Below, in pieces: positions 7,896 through 16,015 of a stretch of DNA of 24,089 nucleotides. Every line of letters begins with the position of its first letter. Within the stretch, counting starts at the first letter, position 1. Source of the DNA: an uncultured bacterium (GTDB lineage: Bacteria; Verrucomicrobiota; Lentisphaeria; Victivallales; Victivallaceae); NCBI GenBank assembly GCA_949286445.1, contig CASECL010000092.1, forward strand, positions 1-24,089. The letters are read 5' to 3'. The translations under genes were made by a program, and so were the position numbers. Below the pieces are notes generated by a model, which was not told the origin of the DNA, made no database searches, and was given only the letters and a program-made list of their open reading frames with translations.

Positions 7896-8516
7896 ATGAC
7901 GGATTACAATGCATTGAAAAACGCGATTATGAGCGGCAAGCGCAATGACGTGACCGCCATCGTCCAGAGCGCGATCGACGCCGGAGAGAATTTGAACGCG
8001 CTGCTGGATAACAGCATGATTCCGGCGATGCGTGAAATTGGAGACAAGTTTTCCAAAAATGAAGTCTATGTCCCGGAACTGCTGATTGCGGCGCGCGCTA
8101 TGCAGGCGGGACTGAACCTCATCGAGCCCCGTCTGGCCTCCGGTGAACGCAAGAGCCTTGGCAAAATCGCCATCGGCACGGTCAAAGGGGACTTGCATGA
8201 CATCGGCAAAAACCTGGTCGCCATCATGCTCAAGGGTGCAGGATATGAGGTAATTGACCTGGGTGTAAACTGCGATATTGCCAAATACGATTCCGCAGTG
8301 GCTCAGGGTGCTCAGATCGTGGCTTGCAGCTCTCTGCTGACCACCACCATGACTTACATGAAGGATGTAGCCGAATATTTCAAAGCCAAGAATGTCAAGG
8401 TTATCGTTGGCGGAGCCCCGGTTACCCAGGCCTTTGCCGATGAAATCGGTGCTTCCGGATACAGTTCTGACGCCAACGGCGCAGTAAAACTGGTGGATTC
8501 TCTGCTGGGAAATTAA
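7896..8516 (+). CDS. Corrinoid (B12)-binding methyltransferase protein, MtbC/MttC type
   Basis: A cobalamin carrier that accepts a methyl group from a substrate-specific methyltransferase and passes it on. I start it at the ATG at 7896 (206 residues) because AAGGAG lies eight bases upstream; a longer GTG start at 7827 has no ribosome site and would add a non-conserved extension across the leader hairpin. The order is a helical cap domain (about 1-85), then the B12 domain with DLHDIG (99-104), where H101 should ligate cobalt, SLL (146-148) and GG (172-173). These are the three standard cobalamin contacts. Length fits the family. No substrate methyltransferase (MttB/MtaB type) is adjacent. A UroD-superfamily protein is encoded nearby at 9660-10727, but its metal site is atypical. 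It is followed by a strong terminator, so it is probably a single-gene unit. Confidence 0.93.
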   Translation: MTDYNALKNAIMSGKRNDVTAIVQSAIDAGENLNALLDNSMIPAMREIGDKFSKNEVYVPELLIAARAMQAGLNLIEPRLASGERKSLGKIAIGTVKGDLHDIGKNLVAIMLKGAGYEVIDLGVNCDIAKYDSAVAQGAQIVACSSLLTTTMTYMKDVAEYFKAKNVKVIVGGAPVTQAFADEIGASGYSSDANGAVKLVDSLLGN

Positions 8517-8545
8517 TTTTTCCAGTGTGAAAATTGTTTAATAAA

Positions 8546-8579
8546 AACCGCTTTCAACTCCATTTGAAAGCGGTTTTTT
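8546..8579 (+). terminator. Strong intrinsic terminator after the corrinoid gene
   Basis: AACCGCTTTCAA (8546-8557) pairs perfectly with TTGAAAGCGGTT (8564-8575) around a six-base loop, and a run of six T (8574-8579) follows. The A run just before the stem (8543-8547) would let it also work, less strongly, on the other strand. Confidence 0.92.
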
Positions 8580-8902
8580 GGTTATTACACAGTATATTTA
8601 TCCCGGTACCTTCAAAAGTTACTGCACAGGAACCGGAATGAAATAATATTCAAGTTTTTCTGCCGGATTTATTCTAATTTTACCATTCCGGCATTTGACG
8701 GAACCGGCAAATGACCGTATCTTAATCCTGCGCCGGATGCCTGATCATGGCAGATAATTGCATCTGGAGATTATCAAGGCATAACTGTAACCGTCCGGCA
8801 GCATAAATGTTCAGAAAATCTGACCGGTCCTGTTGGATAACAGATTATGCAAAATCCAGCCGCAGGCGGCAGACGTGAAATAAAAAAATTACGGAGGTAA
8901 AT
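8580..8902. other. Intergenic region with inverted repeats before bcp
   Basis: No coding frame is convincing here. CCGGAATG (8633-8640) and CATTCCGG (8684-8691) are exact inverted repeats 43 bases apart. Immediately after comes a near-palindrome at 8692-8713 (CATTTG...CAAATG with CGG/CCG inside) that could be an operator. A weak promoter, TTGCAT (8758-8763) with CATAAC (8780-8785) at 16 bases, could serve bcp. CCGG occurs eight times in this stretch by my count, while GGCC is absent. Confidence 0.45.
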
Positions 8903-9364
8903 ATGCAAATCGGCGATACCGCACCCTCATTCACCCTGAAAGACCGGAACGGCAAAGATGTCTCCCTCAGCGACTTTCGGGGGAAAAAAGTGGTTCTGTA
9001 CTTCTACCCCAAAGATAATACCCCCGGCTGTACCCGGCAGGCCTGCGCCTTTGCAGAAAACTACTCCGAATTCAGCCGCCGAAATATTGCCGTAATCGGC
9101 ATAAGCAAGGACAGCGTGGAGTCCCACATAAAATTTGCTGAAAAATACAACCTGCCATTTATTCTGCTTTCTGACCCGGAACTGCAGGCAATCCGGGCCT
9201 ACGGTGTATGGCAGGAAAAGAAACTCTACGGCAAAGTCACCATGGGCGTAGTGCGTACCACATTCATCATTGACGAAAATGGAAAAATCCAGGACATTAT
9301 GCCAAAAGTTAAACCGGATACCAACGCCACAGAAATACTGACAAAATTGTCATCAAACGCCTGA
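8903..9364 (+). CDS. bcp: Peroxiredoxin, Bcp/PrxQ type
   Basis: A thioredoxin-dependent peroxidase of the AhpC/TSA superfamily that reduces hydrogen peroxide and organic hydroperoxides in the cytoplasm. The peroxidatic Cys43 sits in YPKDNTPGCTRQAC and the resolving Cys48 is five residues on, the arrangement of atypical two-Cys PrxQ enzymes. The downstream segment GVVRTTFIIDENGKI is also standard. The length of 153 residues is normal. GGAGG lies just upstream of the ATG, so the start is secure. It is a monocistronic gene between a terminator-bounded region and a repeat-rich intergenic stretch. Stand-alone oxidative defence in an organism with corrinoid chemistry would fit an anaerobic lifestyle, but that is inference. 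Confidence 0.96.
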   Translation: MQIGDTAPSFTLKDRNGKDVSLSDFRGKKVVLYFYPKDNTPGCTRQACAFAENYSEFSRRNIAVIGISKDSVESHIKFAEKYNLPFILLSDPELQAIRAYGVWQEKKLYGKVTMGVVRTTFIIDENGKIQDIMPKVKPDTNATEILTKLSSNA

Positions 9365-9388
9365 AATTCCTTTTGAAAAATGAAATAG

Positions 9389-9481
9389 TTGCGGGAAGAA
9401 AAAACTTTTTCCGGCATAGTTTTTTAAAAGGGATATTGCGGGAAGGAAAAACCTTTTGAGGAAAGGTTCTTTCTTTCCCGC
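9389..9481. repeat. Direct repeat plus long imperfect hairpin
   Basis: TTGCGGGAAG (9389-9398) followed by an A run and a T run recurs at 9436-9445, so about 22 bases are repeated with two differences. The second copy forms the left arm (9438-9456) of a hairpin whose right arm (9462-9481) matches over 19-20 bases with one bulge and one wobble or mismatch. The loop is five bases. The element lies directly after bcp and could terminate it, but the size and the direct copy suggest a dispersed intergenic repeat rather than a plain terminator. Confidence 0.7.
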
Positions 9482-9511
9482 ACCCATCCTTTTCCAAACC
9501 TTTTCGGGGGA

Positions 9512-9542
9512 CATTGCTTCAATTTCATAAATTGAAGCAATG
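9512..9542. repeat. Perfect 14-bp inverted repeat
   Basis: CATTGCTTCAATTT (9512-9525) and AAATTGAAGCAATG (9529-9542) are exact complements around a three-base loop. No T run follows on the plus strand. With the element at 9389-9481 it makes a block of secondary structure between the converging bcp and UroD-like genes. The rest of 9365-9659 has no supported gene. Confidence 0.8.
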
Positions 9543-9659
9543 CAAGTTGGCATACACAGTGCAGAAAAAGGACAGATTATTGCATTAACCATCCGGATAC
9601 AACAGTTTGCCAAGTATAATCTGCGGAATAACCTTGATACTGAAGCTGCCGCCGACGGA

Positions 9660-10727
9660 CTAACGGTTGCAGTATTTTTCATACATTTCGTTGTAATACA
9701 AGGCATTTTCCACCGGCACACTCTGAGGCAGATGGTTGCCGCAGGCGAAAATATACCCGGGATATTCCCGTCCGAAATCCAGCATATCCCGCACCGTTTT
9801 TTCAATCTGTTCGCGGCTTCCCGAGGCAATATCCCGGCAGTCAATACCGCCTACCGCACCGCAATGTTTTCCGTGACGGCGGAGAAATTTCCGGATATCG
9901 CTGGTCGGCTCCATTACCACGGAATCCACCCCGAAATCAACAATGTCATCAAAAAATTCGTCAATAGTGCCGTCACTGGTGAACATTACCAGTTTTCCTG
10001 CCGTTTTCAATGGCTCAATCAATTTTTTCAGTTTCGGCAATATTTCCTTGCGATACCATTCCGGCGGCATGAACGGCCCCTCCGTCCAGCAAAGATCGTC
10101 ATGTACCATAATGACCGGAATTGAGGTGGCCGCAAAGGCATCAAAAAACTGTTTCACCCAGTGATAATATCCGTCAATTACCTTATTGAATTCTTTCGGA
10201 TACATGCCAAGGGTGTAGAGCAGTATTTCAAACCCGAAAATTTCAATCAGACCGGATACCATGGATATATATACCCCGCAGGTGTTGACGGTGTCCGGAT
10301 TTATTTTACAATAATCTGCGTACGTTTTTTCAAATCTGCGGATCAGCTCTTCTTTCGGCCATTCACCATATTCTTTACAGGGGTCAAGTTCTATCGCCTC
10401 CTCCGGTGAAGCAAATCCCTGTATCAAATCGGCTTTAAAATCAGAGCCGTCTTCCTGATAAACCGCATGCCCCATAAAGGTACGCCGCCCGCCATGTTCG
10501 CTCAAATATTCGTTGTAAACATTGGTGTGCCACTCAAAAGCGTAGTCCCATTTTTTTATAAATTCCGCTGCTGCGGCAACTTTGTTCTCTTCGGTAACAT
10601 GAATACCGGTAACTTTTTCCACCAGCGACGGATATCCGGAAGCAGAATACTCTGTACGGGGAATTTTGTCGGAAAAACGCATTTGAAGCGCGGCCATACC
10701 ATTTGCCAATGACATACTTGACACCAT
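9660..10727 (-). CDS. Uroporphyrinogen decarboxylase-superfamily protein
   Basis: A TIM-barrel protein of the URO-D superfamily, which includes HemE and the methylcobamide:CoM or tetrahydrofolate methyltransferases MtaA/CmuA. Visible are HDDLCWTEGPFMPP (mid-protein), GGIDCRDIASGS, and the C-terminal segment with ACGNHLPQSVPVENALYYNEMY. The place where zinc-dependent MtaA-like enzymes have H-x-C reads MFTSDG, so the usual zinc ligands are not intact, although a Cys remains in ACGNH. It is therefore not a standard MtaA, and it lacks the N-terminal features of a true HemE. Its relation to the corrinoid protein at 7896-8516 is suggestive but unproven. The ATG at 10727 is very close to AAAGG; the ATG at 10715 is an alternative, so the start is uncertain by four residues. 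The usual N-terminal segment DKIPRTEYSASGYPSL is complete. Confidence 0.85.
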   Translation of the reverse strand: MVSSMSLANGMAALQMRFSDKIPRTEYSASGYPSLVEKVTGIHVTEENKVAAAAEFIKKWDYAFEWHTNVYNEYLSEHGGRRTFMGHAVYQEDGSDFKADLIQGFASPEEAIELDPCKEYGEWPKEELIRRFEKTYADYCKINPDTVNTCGVYISMVSGLIEIFGFEILLYTLGMYPKEFNKVIDGYYHWVKQFFDAFAATSIPVIMVHDDLCWTEGPFMPPEWYRKEILPKLKKLIEPLKTAGKLVMFTSDGTIDEFFDDIVDFGVDSVVMEPTSDIRKFLRRHGKHCGAVGGIDCRDIASGSREQIEKTVRDMLDFGREYPGYIFACGNHLPQSVPVENALYYNEMYEKYCNR

Positions 10728-10775
10728 GCCTTTCTTTTTATTGCCGAACGGAAGAAATTTAAAAACTTATTCCTT

Positions 10776-10813
10776 TATTGTTATTTTCATCGGATATCCG
10801 GTAAAAAACAATA
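10776..10813. promoter_or_regulatory. Near-palindromic operator-like site upstream of the UroD-like gene
   Basis: A perfect 10-base palindrome CGGATATCCG (10791-10800) is flanked by TATTGTT (10776-10782) and AACAATA (10807-10813), themselves inverted copies offset by two bases. It lies 49-86 bases before the minus-strand start at 10727, a suitable place for a regulator. No regulator gene is next to it. Confidence 0.4.
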
Positions 10814-11039
10814 AAATATTTCCTGGGGGGCACATTGCCGCACCCCGCGGTATTGTTGCAATAATGTACAGCATAAGTGAATTGCACGGTATGGATAAAA
10901 ATATTATTTTTATGTGTAAAACAATTAATTTTCCATTTTATTTTTTATATTTCAGCCGTCTTTACGTTCCCGCTTTCGCCGTATCCGGAAAATAAATGTC
11001 TGCCTTCACCCGGACTTTACCGCATCCGGGAGTTGAAGC
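10814..11039. other. Non-coding stretch upstream of the UroD-like gene
   Basis: AT-rich, with no supported gene on either strand. It holds a small TATTG/CAATA dyad near 10851-10863 and an exact six-base inverted repeat CCCGGA (11009-11014) / TCCGGG (11025-11030). No function can be assigned. Confidence 0.4.
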
Positions 11040-11085
11040 AAAAAAATCAATGCCGGAGAAAAAGAAATTTTTCCTTCTCTCCGGC
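11040..11085 (-). terminator. Intrinsic terminator of the glnN-carB operon
   Basis: On the minus strand a 16-base stem (11070-11085 with 11052-11067, complete if two G-U pairs are allowed) has a small loop. After a five-base gap comes a run of seven T (11040-11046). It lies about 40 bases after the carB stop at 11124. A second small palindrome CAGGTAAA/TTTACCTG at 11097-11113, with four T after it on the minus strand, lies between and may help. Confidence 0.8.
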
Positions 11086-11123
11086 ACCGGTTAAAACAGG
11101 TAAATTTTACCTGCAACTCTCTT

Positions 11124-14100
11124 TCAGGATTTTTTCAGGTGGCGGTGATATTCCTGCAGACTGCACACCCCCAGACGGCCGAAATCAAGTTTTTCCTCAA
11201 TACCGGAAACCGCCGCCAGAAAACCGGATAAAGTGGTGGTAATCGGTATATTGTGAATAACCGCCTGAGAACGGGATTGAATTTCATCTACCATGGCTTC
11301 TGCCCCGTTTTCAGTGGTGTTGACAATCCAGCTGATCTTGCGTTCTTTTACCAGATCAAGCAGATTCGGACGTCCCCTGGAGATGCGGAAAACCGCATTG
11401 GTCTTTATTCCGGCATCATAGAGACAGCTGGATGTACCGCGGGTAGCGTAAATTTCAAACCCCATTTTGGCGAGTTTTTTCGCGTATTTCACCGCCGGAA
11501 GTTTATCTTCATCCCGCAGGGAAATAAACACTCCGCCGCTGGACGGCAGCGCATTTCCAGCCGCCATCTGGGATTTCAGGTAGGCGATACCCCGGTCGTG
11601 ATCCAGCCCCATCACCTCCCCGGTGGATTTCATCTCCGGACTGAGCAGCACATCCACTCCGGGAAACTTCACAAAGGGAAACACCGCCTCTTTTACCGCG
11701 GTATAAGGTATTTTTATTTCCTCCGAATATCCTGCCTCCGCCAGGGTTTCCCCCAGCATGCAGCGGGCGGCCACCTTGGCCAGCGGAACACCGATCGCCT
11801 TGCTGACAAAAGGAACTGTCCGGGAGGCGCGGGGATTGACTTCAAGGATGTAGGGAACATTGTCTTTGACTGCAAACTGCACATTCATCAACCCGCAAAC
11901 CGACAATTCCCGTGCCAGTTCCAGCGTTTGACGGCGTATTTCATTCTGAGTTTCCTGACTCAGGGTCATCGGCGGAATTACGGCGGCGGAGTCTCCGGAG
12001 TGGATACCGGCGGCTTCAACGTGTTCCATAATCGCGCCCAGCAGTGCGGTTTTGCCGTCGGATACGCAATCTACGTCCAGCTCGGTGGCGTCTTCCAGAA
12101 AACGGTCCAGCAGAATCGGTTTGCCCGGAGAAACTTTTTCCGCCTCGCCGACGTACTTAACCAGATATTTTTCCTTGTAAACAATCATCATTCCCCGGCC
12201 GCCCAGCACGAAGGAGGGACGTATCAACAAGGGATAACCCAGTTTTTCCGCCGCTTTTACCGCCTCATCCACGCTGTGAACGATGGCATTGGGCGGCTGA
12301 TTTATTTTCAGGCGCGCCGCCAGCTGTTTGAAGTAATCCCGGTCTTCTGCCGCATCAATATTTTCCGGACTGGTACCGAGAATATTTGCCCCGGCCGCCT
12401 TGAGTTTGTCGGCGAGATTAAGCGGGGTCTGTCCGCCGAACTGGACGATTACGCCGCGGCAGTTTTCCCGTTCATAAATATTCATGACCTCTTCCAGCGT
12501 GAGCGGCTCAAAATAGAGTTTGTCGCTGCTGTCGTAGTCGGTGGAAACCGTTTCCGGGTTGGAATTTACCATGATAACTTCCAGTCCTTTTTCCCGCAGT
12601 GCCATCGCCGCGTGGACGCAGCAGTAATCAAATTCGATACCCTGTCCGATCCGGTTCGGTCCGCCTCCCAGCACCATTACCGGCTGACCTTTGCCGCTTT
12701 CGCGCACCGGTTCGGAATACTCCGAGTAACTGGAGTAATAATACGGGGTGCGGGATTCAAATTCGCCGGCGCAGGTATCCACACTGTTGAACGCGCTTTC
12801 AATGCCGAGTTTTTTGCGTGCCGAGCGAACCGTCATTTCGTCACTGCCGCAGAAGTTTCCGATCTGCACGTCGGAATAACCAAGAACTTTCGCCTCGCGG
12901 AAAAGTTCCGGATCGGCAGAAAGTTCGTCTAAAGAAAGTTTCTGAAGGCGGTTCTCAAAATCAACCAGTTCCCGCAAATGCCGGAGAAAATAAAGGTCTA
13001 TGCCGGTAAGTTCGTGGAGCTGTTCCACGGTGAAATTCCGTTTCAGCGCGGCATGAACTGCCAGAATTCTCCGGTCATGGGGACGGGAAACCGCCTTTGC
13101 CAGGGCTTCATCATCGAGCTTGAGATAAACTTCATCTTTGCCGTCGCCGCCGAAACCGAAACAGCCGATTTCCAGTGAACGCAGTGCTTTCTGGAATGAA
13201 CTTTTGAATTCCCGTCCAATGGCCATAGCTTCGCCGACCGACTTCATCTGAGTACCCAATGTATCATCTGCGGCGGGGAATTTCTCAAAGGTGAAGCGGG
13301 GTATCTTGGTAACCACATAGTCCAGAGCCGGCTCGAAACAGCAGGGAGTGGTGCCGGTTACATCATTAAGCAGTTCATCCAGCGAATACCCCACCGCCAG
13401 CAGTGCGGCGATTTTGGCAATGGGAAAACCGGTAGCCTTTGATGCCAGCGCGCTGGAACGGGAAACCCGGGGATTCATTTCAATAATGATCTGTCTGCCG
13501 TCTTCGGGATTTACCGCCCACTGCACATTGGATCCTCCGGTGGCAACTCCGATCGCCCGCATTACCTGCAGACTGGCGTCCCGCATGGTCTGGTATTCCC
13601 GGTCGCTCAGAGTCTGGATCGGGGCCACGGTAATCGAGTCTCCGGTATGAACGCCCATGGGATCAAGGTTTTCAATGGAGCATACGATTACAGAGTTGCC
13701 TTTTTTATCGCAGATAACCTCCATTTCATACTCTTTCCAGCCGAGGAGGGATTCTTCGATCAGCACCTCGCTGGTGGGACTGGCGTCCAGTCCGCGGCGG
13801 ACAATAGTTTCAAATTCCTCCGGATTGTGGGCAATACCGCCGCCGGAACCGCCCAGCGTGAACCCCGGACGGATAATCAACGGCCAGCTGCCGATGGCAT
13901 CGGCGGCGGCTTTGGCCTCTTCAAAGGTATGTGCCGAGCCGGAACGGGGCAACTCCAGTCCAATGCTCTTCATAGTTTCCTTGAACAAATTCCGGTCTTC
14001 CGCCCGGCGGATGGAATCAGCTCCGGCACCGATCAACTCCACCTGATAACGCTCCAGTATTCCCCGGTCGTAAAGTTCCATTGCCAGATTGAGCGCGGTC

Positions 14101-14378
14101 TGACCGCCCAGAGTCGGCAGCAATGCATCCGGGCGTTCCCGGCGGATGATTTCATGAAGCACATCACCGTTCAATGGCTCCAGATAGGTGCGGTCAGCCA
14201 TTTCCGGGTCGGTCATAATGGTAGCGGGGTTGGAGTTTACCAGAACGATTTCAAAACCCTCTTTTTTCAGCACTTTGCAGGCCTGAACCCCGGAATAATC
14301 AAATTCACACCCCTGCCCGATCACGATCGGACCGGAGCCGATAATCATTATTTTCTTTATATCAGTACGTTTCGGCAT
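11124..14378 (-). CDS. carB: Carbamoyl-phosphate synthase large subunit
   Basis: Makes carbamoyl phosphate from ammonia (delivered by CarA), bicarbonate and two ATP, for pyrimidines and arginine. The 1084-residue length is typical. The two homologous halves are both complete: GSGPIVIGQGCEFDYSG near residue 14 opens the first ATP-grasp unit, and GGGPNRIGQGIEFDYCC near residue 568 opens the second. Between them is the oligomerisation region, and residues from about 935 form the MGS-like allosteric domain. An AGGGA ribosome site precedes the ATG by about eight bases. It starts 20 bases after pyrG and is the last gene before the terminator at 11040-11085. Having pyrG between carA and carB is less usual than carAB adjacency, although all three belong to the same pathway. 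Confidence 0.98.
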   Translation of the reverse strand: MPKRTDIKKIMIIGSGPIVIGQGCEFDYSGVQACKVLKKEGFEIVLVNSNPATIMTDPEMADRTYLEPLNGDVLHEIIRRERPDALLPTLGGQTALNLAMELYDRGILERYQVELIGAGADSIRRAEDRNLFKETMKSIGLELPRSGSAHTFEEAKAAADAIGSWPLIIRPGFTLGGSGGGIAHNPEEFETIVRRGLDASPTSEVLIEESLLGWKEYEMEVICDKKGNSVIVCSIENLDPMGVHTGDSITVAPIQTLSDREYQTMRDASLQVMRAIGVATGGSNVQWAVNPEDGRQIIIEMNPRVSRSSALASKATGFPIAKIAALLAVGYSLDELLNDVTGTTPCCFEPALDYVVTKIPRFTFEKFPAADDTLGTQMKSVGEAMAIGREFKSSFQKALRSLEIGCFGFGGDGKDEVYLKLDDEALAKAVSRPHDRRILAVHAALKRNFTVEQLHELTGIDLYFLRHLRELVDFENRLQKLSLDELSADPELFREAKVLGYSDVQIGNFCGSDEMTVRSARKKLGIESAFNSVDTCAGEFESRTPYYYSSYSEYSEPVRESGKGQPVMVLGGGPNRIGQGIEFDYCCVHAAMALREKGLEVIMVNSNPETVSTDYDSSDKLYFEPLTLEEVMNIYERENCRGVIVQFGGQTPLNLADKLKAAGANILGTSPENIDAAEDRDYFKQLAARLKINQPPNAIVHSVDEAVKAAEKLGYPLLIRPSFVLGGRGMMIVYKEKYLVKYVGEAEKVSPGKPILLDRFLEDATELDVDCVSDGKTALLGAIMEHVEAAGIHSGDSAAVIPPMTLSQETQNEIRRQTLELARELSVCGLMNVQFAVKDNVPYILEVNPRASRTVPFVSKAIGVPLAKVAARCMLGETLAEAGYSEEIKIPYTAVKEAVFPFVKFPGVDVLLSPEMKSTGEVMGLDHDRGIAYLKSQMAAGNALPSSGGVFISLRDEDKLPAVKYAKKLAKMGFEIYATRGTSSCLYDAGIKTNAVFRISRGRPNLLDLVKERKISWIVNTTENGAEAMVDEIQSRSQAVIHNIPITTTLSGFLAAVSGIEEKLDFGRLGVCSLQEYHRHLKKS

Positions 14379-14398
14379 AATTTTTTCCCTGTTGAAAA

Positions 14399-16015
14399 TT
14401 ATTTTCCCGCGGTAACTTTTCTTCTTTCCATTGCCGCCCTGACCAGGCCGGAAAAAAGCACATGCGGCCGGCGGGGACCGGACTGGAATTCCGGATGGAA
14501 CTGGCAGCCGATATAAAACGGATGATCCTTTAACTCCACTGCTTCCACGATTTCGCCATCCGGACTGGTTGCCGCCACCCGGAGGCCGCGGCTGACAAAA
14601 TCATCCAGATAGGCGGTGTTGAAGTAGTAACGGTGCCGATGCCGTTCAGAGACGGTATCTTTTCCATAAAGTTCACGCATCCGGCTGTCCGGAGACAATT
14701 TGCATTGGCAGGCTCCCAGACGCATGGTGCCGCCGTATTTCTTCAGATTTTTCTGATCCCGCATCAGGTCGATCACCGGGTGGGCGGTGCCGGGAACAAA
14801 TTCCGTACTGTCTGCGTCCGTCCAGTTCAGAACGTTGCGGGCAAATTCAATGGTCATGCACTGCATGCCCAGGCATATACCCAGCAACGGCACCCGGTTT
14901 TCCCGGGCATATTCCGCCGCCAGTATTTTTCCCGGAATGCCCCGGTTGCCGAAGCCGCCCGGAATAAGGATGCCGTCAGCTTTCGCCAGCAGTTTTGCCG
15001 CCCCGTATTTTTCCAGTTCCTCCGCCTCAACCGGTATTACATTGACTTTTACATCAGCAGAGAAACCGGCATGGCGCAGTGCCTCGTAAATACTTTTGTA
15101 GGCATCCTGATGTTTAATATATTTTCCCACCACGGCAATGGAGACTTCACCGGCGGGATGGAGAATTTTATTCACCCACTGCTGATATTCGGTCAAGTCA
15201 AGCAGACGCTGTTCCAGCCGGAGCAGATCCAGAGTTTTGACATCAAGTTTCTGTTTGGCCAGCTCAATGGGGACTTCGTACACGGTGTTCTGCACGTCAA
15301 GTTCCTCAATCACCAAATCTTCCGGTACGTTGCAGAAAAGAGATAATTTCTTTATATGTTCTTCTTCCAGCGGAACTTCCGTCCGGCAAACCAGAATATC
15401 CGGCACAATTCCAATATTGCGCAGCAGTGCCACCGACTGCTGACTGGGCTTGGTTTTAAGTTCCTTTGCCGCCCTGATGAACGGAACATAGGTTAAATGG
15501 ATAAACACCACATCCCCCCGGGGGGCTTCCAGCCGGAACTGCCGGATGGCTTCCAGGAAAGGCAGCGACTCAATATCCCCTGCCGTGCCGCCGATTTCGG
15601 TTATGGCAATATCAATTCTGTCATCATGCAGTGAACGCACCGCTTCTTTGATGGCATCGGTGATATGAGGTATAACCTGCACGGTTGCCCCGAGGTATTT
15701 TCCGGAGCGCTCCTTTTCCAGCACTGAATGGTAAATTTTACCGGAGGTGTAATTGCTGTTTTTTGAACACTCCACATCGGCAAAGCGTTCATAATGCCCG
15801 AGATCCAGATCGGTTTCCGCGCCGTCGGCGGTAACAAATACTTCACCGTGCTGATATGGACTCATCGTTCCCGGATCTATATTGAGATAGGGGTCAAGTT
15901 TCTGCATGGCGACCCGGAATCCACGCTGTTTCAGCAGCCAGGCCAGACTGGCGGCGGTTATACCTTTGCCGATACTGGAAACCACTCCGCCGGTTATGAA
16001 AATATGTTTGGTCAT
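14399..16015 (-). CDS. pyrG: CTP synthase (glutamine-hydrolysing)
   Basis: Converts UTP to CTP using ATP and the amide nitrogen of glutamine. The N-terminal synthase domain shows ITGGVVSSIGKGITAASLAWLL (P-loop, residues 7-28, quoted here as GGVVSSIGKG) and the ITEIGGTAGDIES segment (138-150). The C-terminal class I amidotransferase has the nucleophile Cys381 in GICLGMQC and His507/Glu509 in QFHPEFQSG. The length of 538 residues is normal. Its ATG overlaps the carA stop by four bases (ATGA at 16012-16015), so translational coupling is likely. CTP synthase using the same glutamine pool as CarA and PurF fits the operon. Confidence 0.98.
   Translation of the reverse strand: MTKHIFITGGVVSSIGKGITAASLAWLLKQRGFRVAMQKLDPYLNIDPGTMSPYQHGEVFVTADGAETDLDLGHYERFADVECSKNSNYTSGKIYHSVLEKERSGKYLGATVQVIPHITDAIKEAVRSLHDDRIDIAITEIGGTAGDIESLPFLEAIRQFRLEAPRGDVVFIHLTYVPFIRAAKELKTKPSQQSVALLRNIGIVPDILVCRTEVPLEEEHIKKLSLFCNVPEDLVIEELDVQNTVYEVPIELAKQKLDVKTLDLLRLEQRLLDLTEYQQWVNKILHPAGEVSIAVVGKYIKHQDAYKSIYEALRHAGFSADVKVNVIPVEAEELEKYGAAKLLAKADGILIPGGFGNRGIPGKILAAEYARENRVPLLGICLGMQCMTIEFARNVLNWTDADSTEFVPGTAHPVIDLMRDQKNLKKYGGTMRLGACQCKLSPDSRMRELYGKDTVSERHRHRYYFNTAYLDDFVSRGLRVAATSPDGEIVEAVELKDHPFYIGCQFHPEFQSGPRRPHVLFSGLVRAAMERRKVTAGK

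Noticed and set aside
9353..9844. 163-codon minus-strand open frame running through the repeat block
   Set aside because: It is a shifted frame of the UroD-like gene that reads on through hairpins; its Cys/Ile-rich product resembles nothing.
11253..12932. 559-codon plus-strand open frame antisense to carB
   Set aside because: Shadow of the second half of carB; no start signal or family features.
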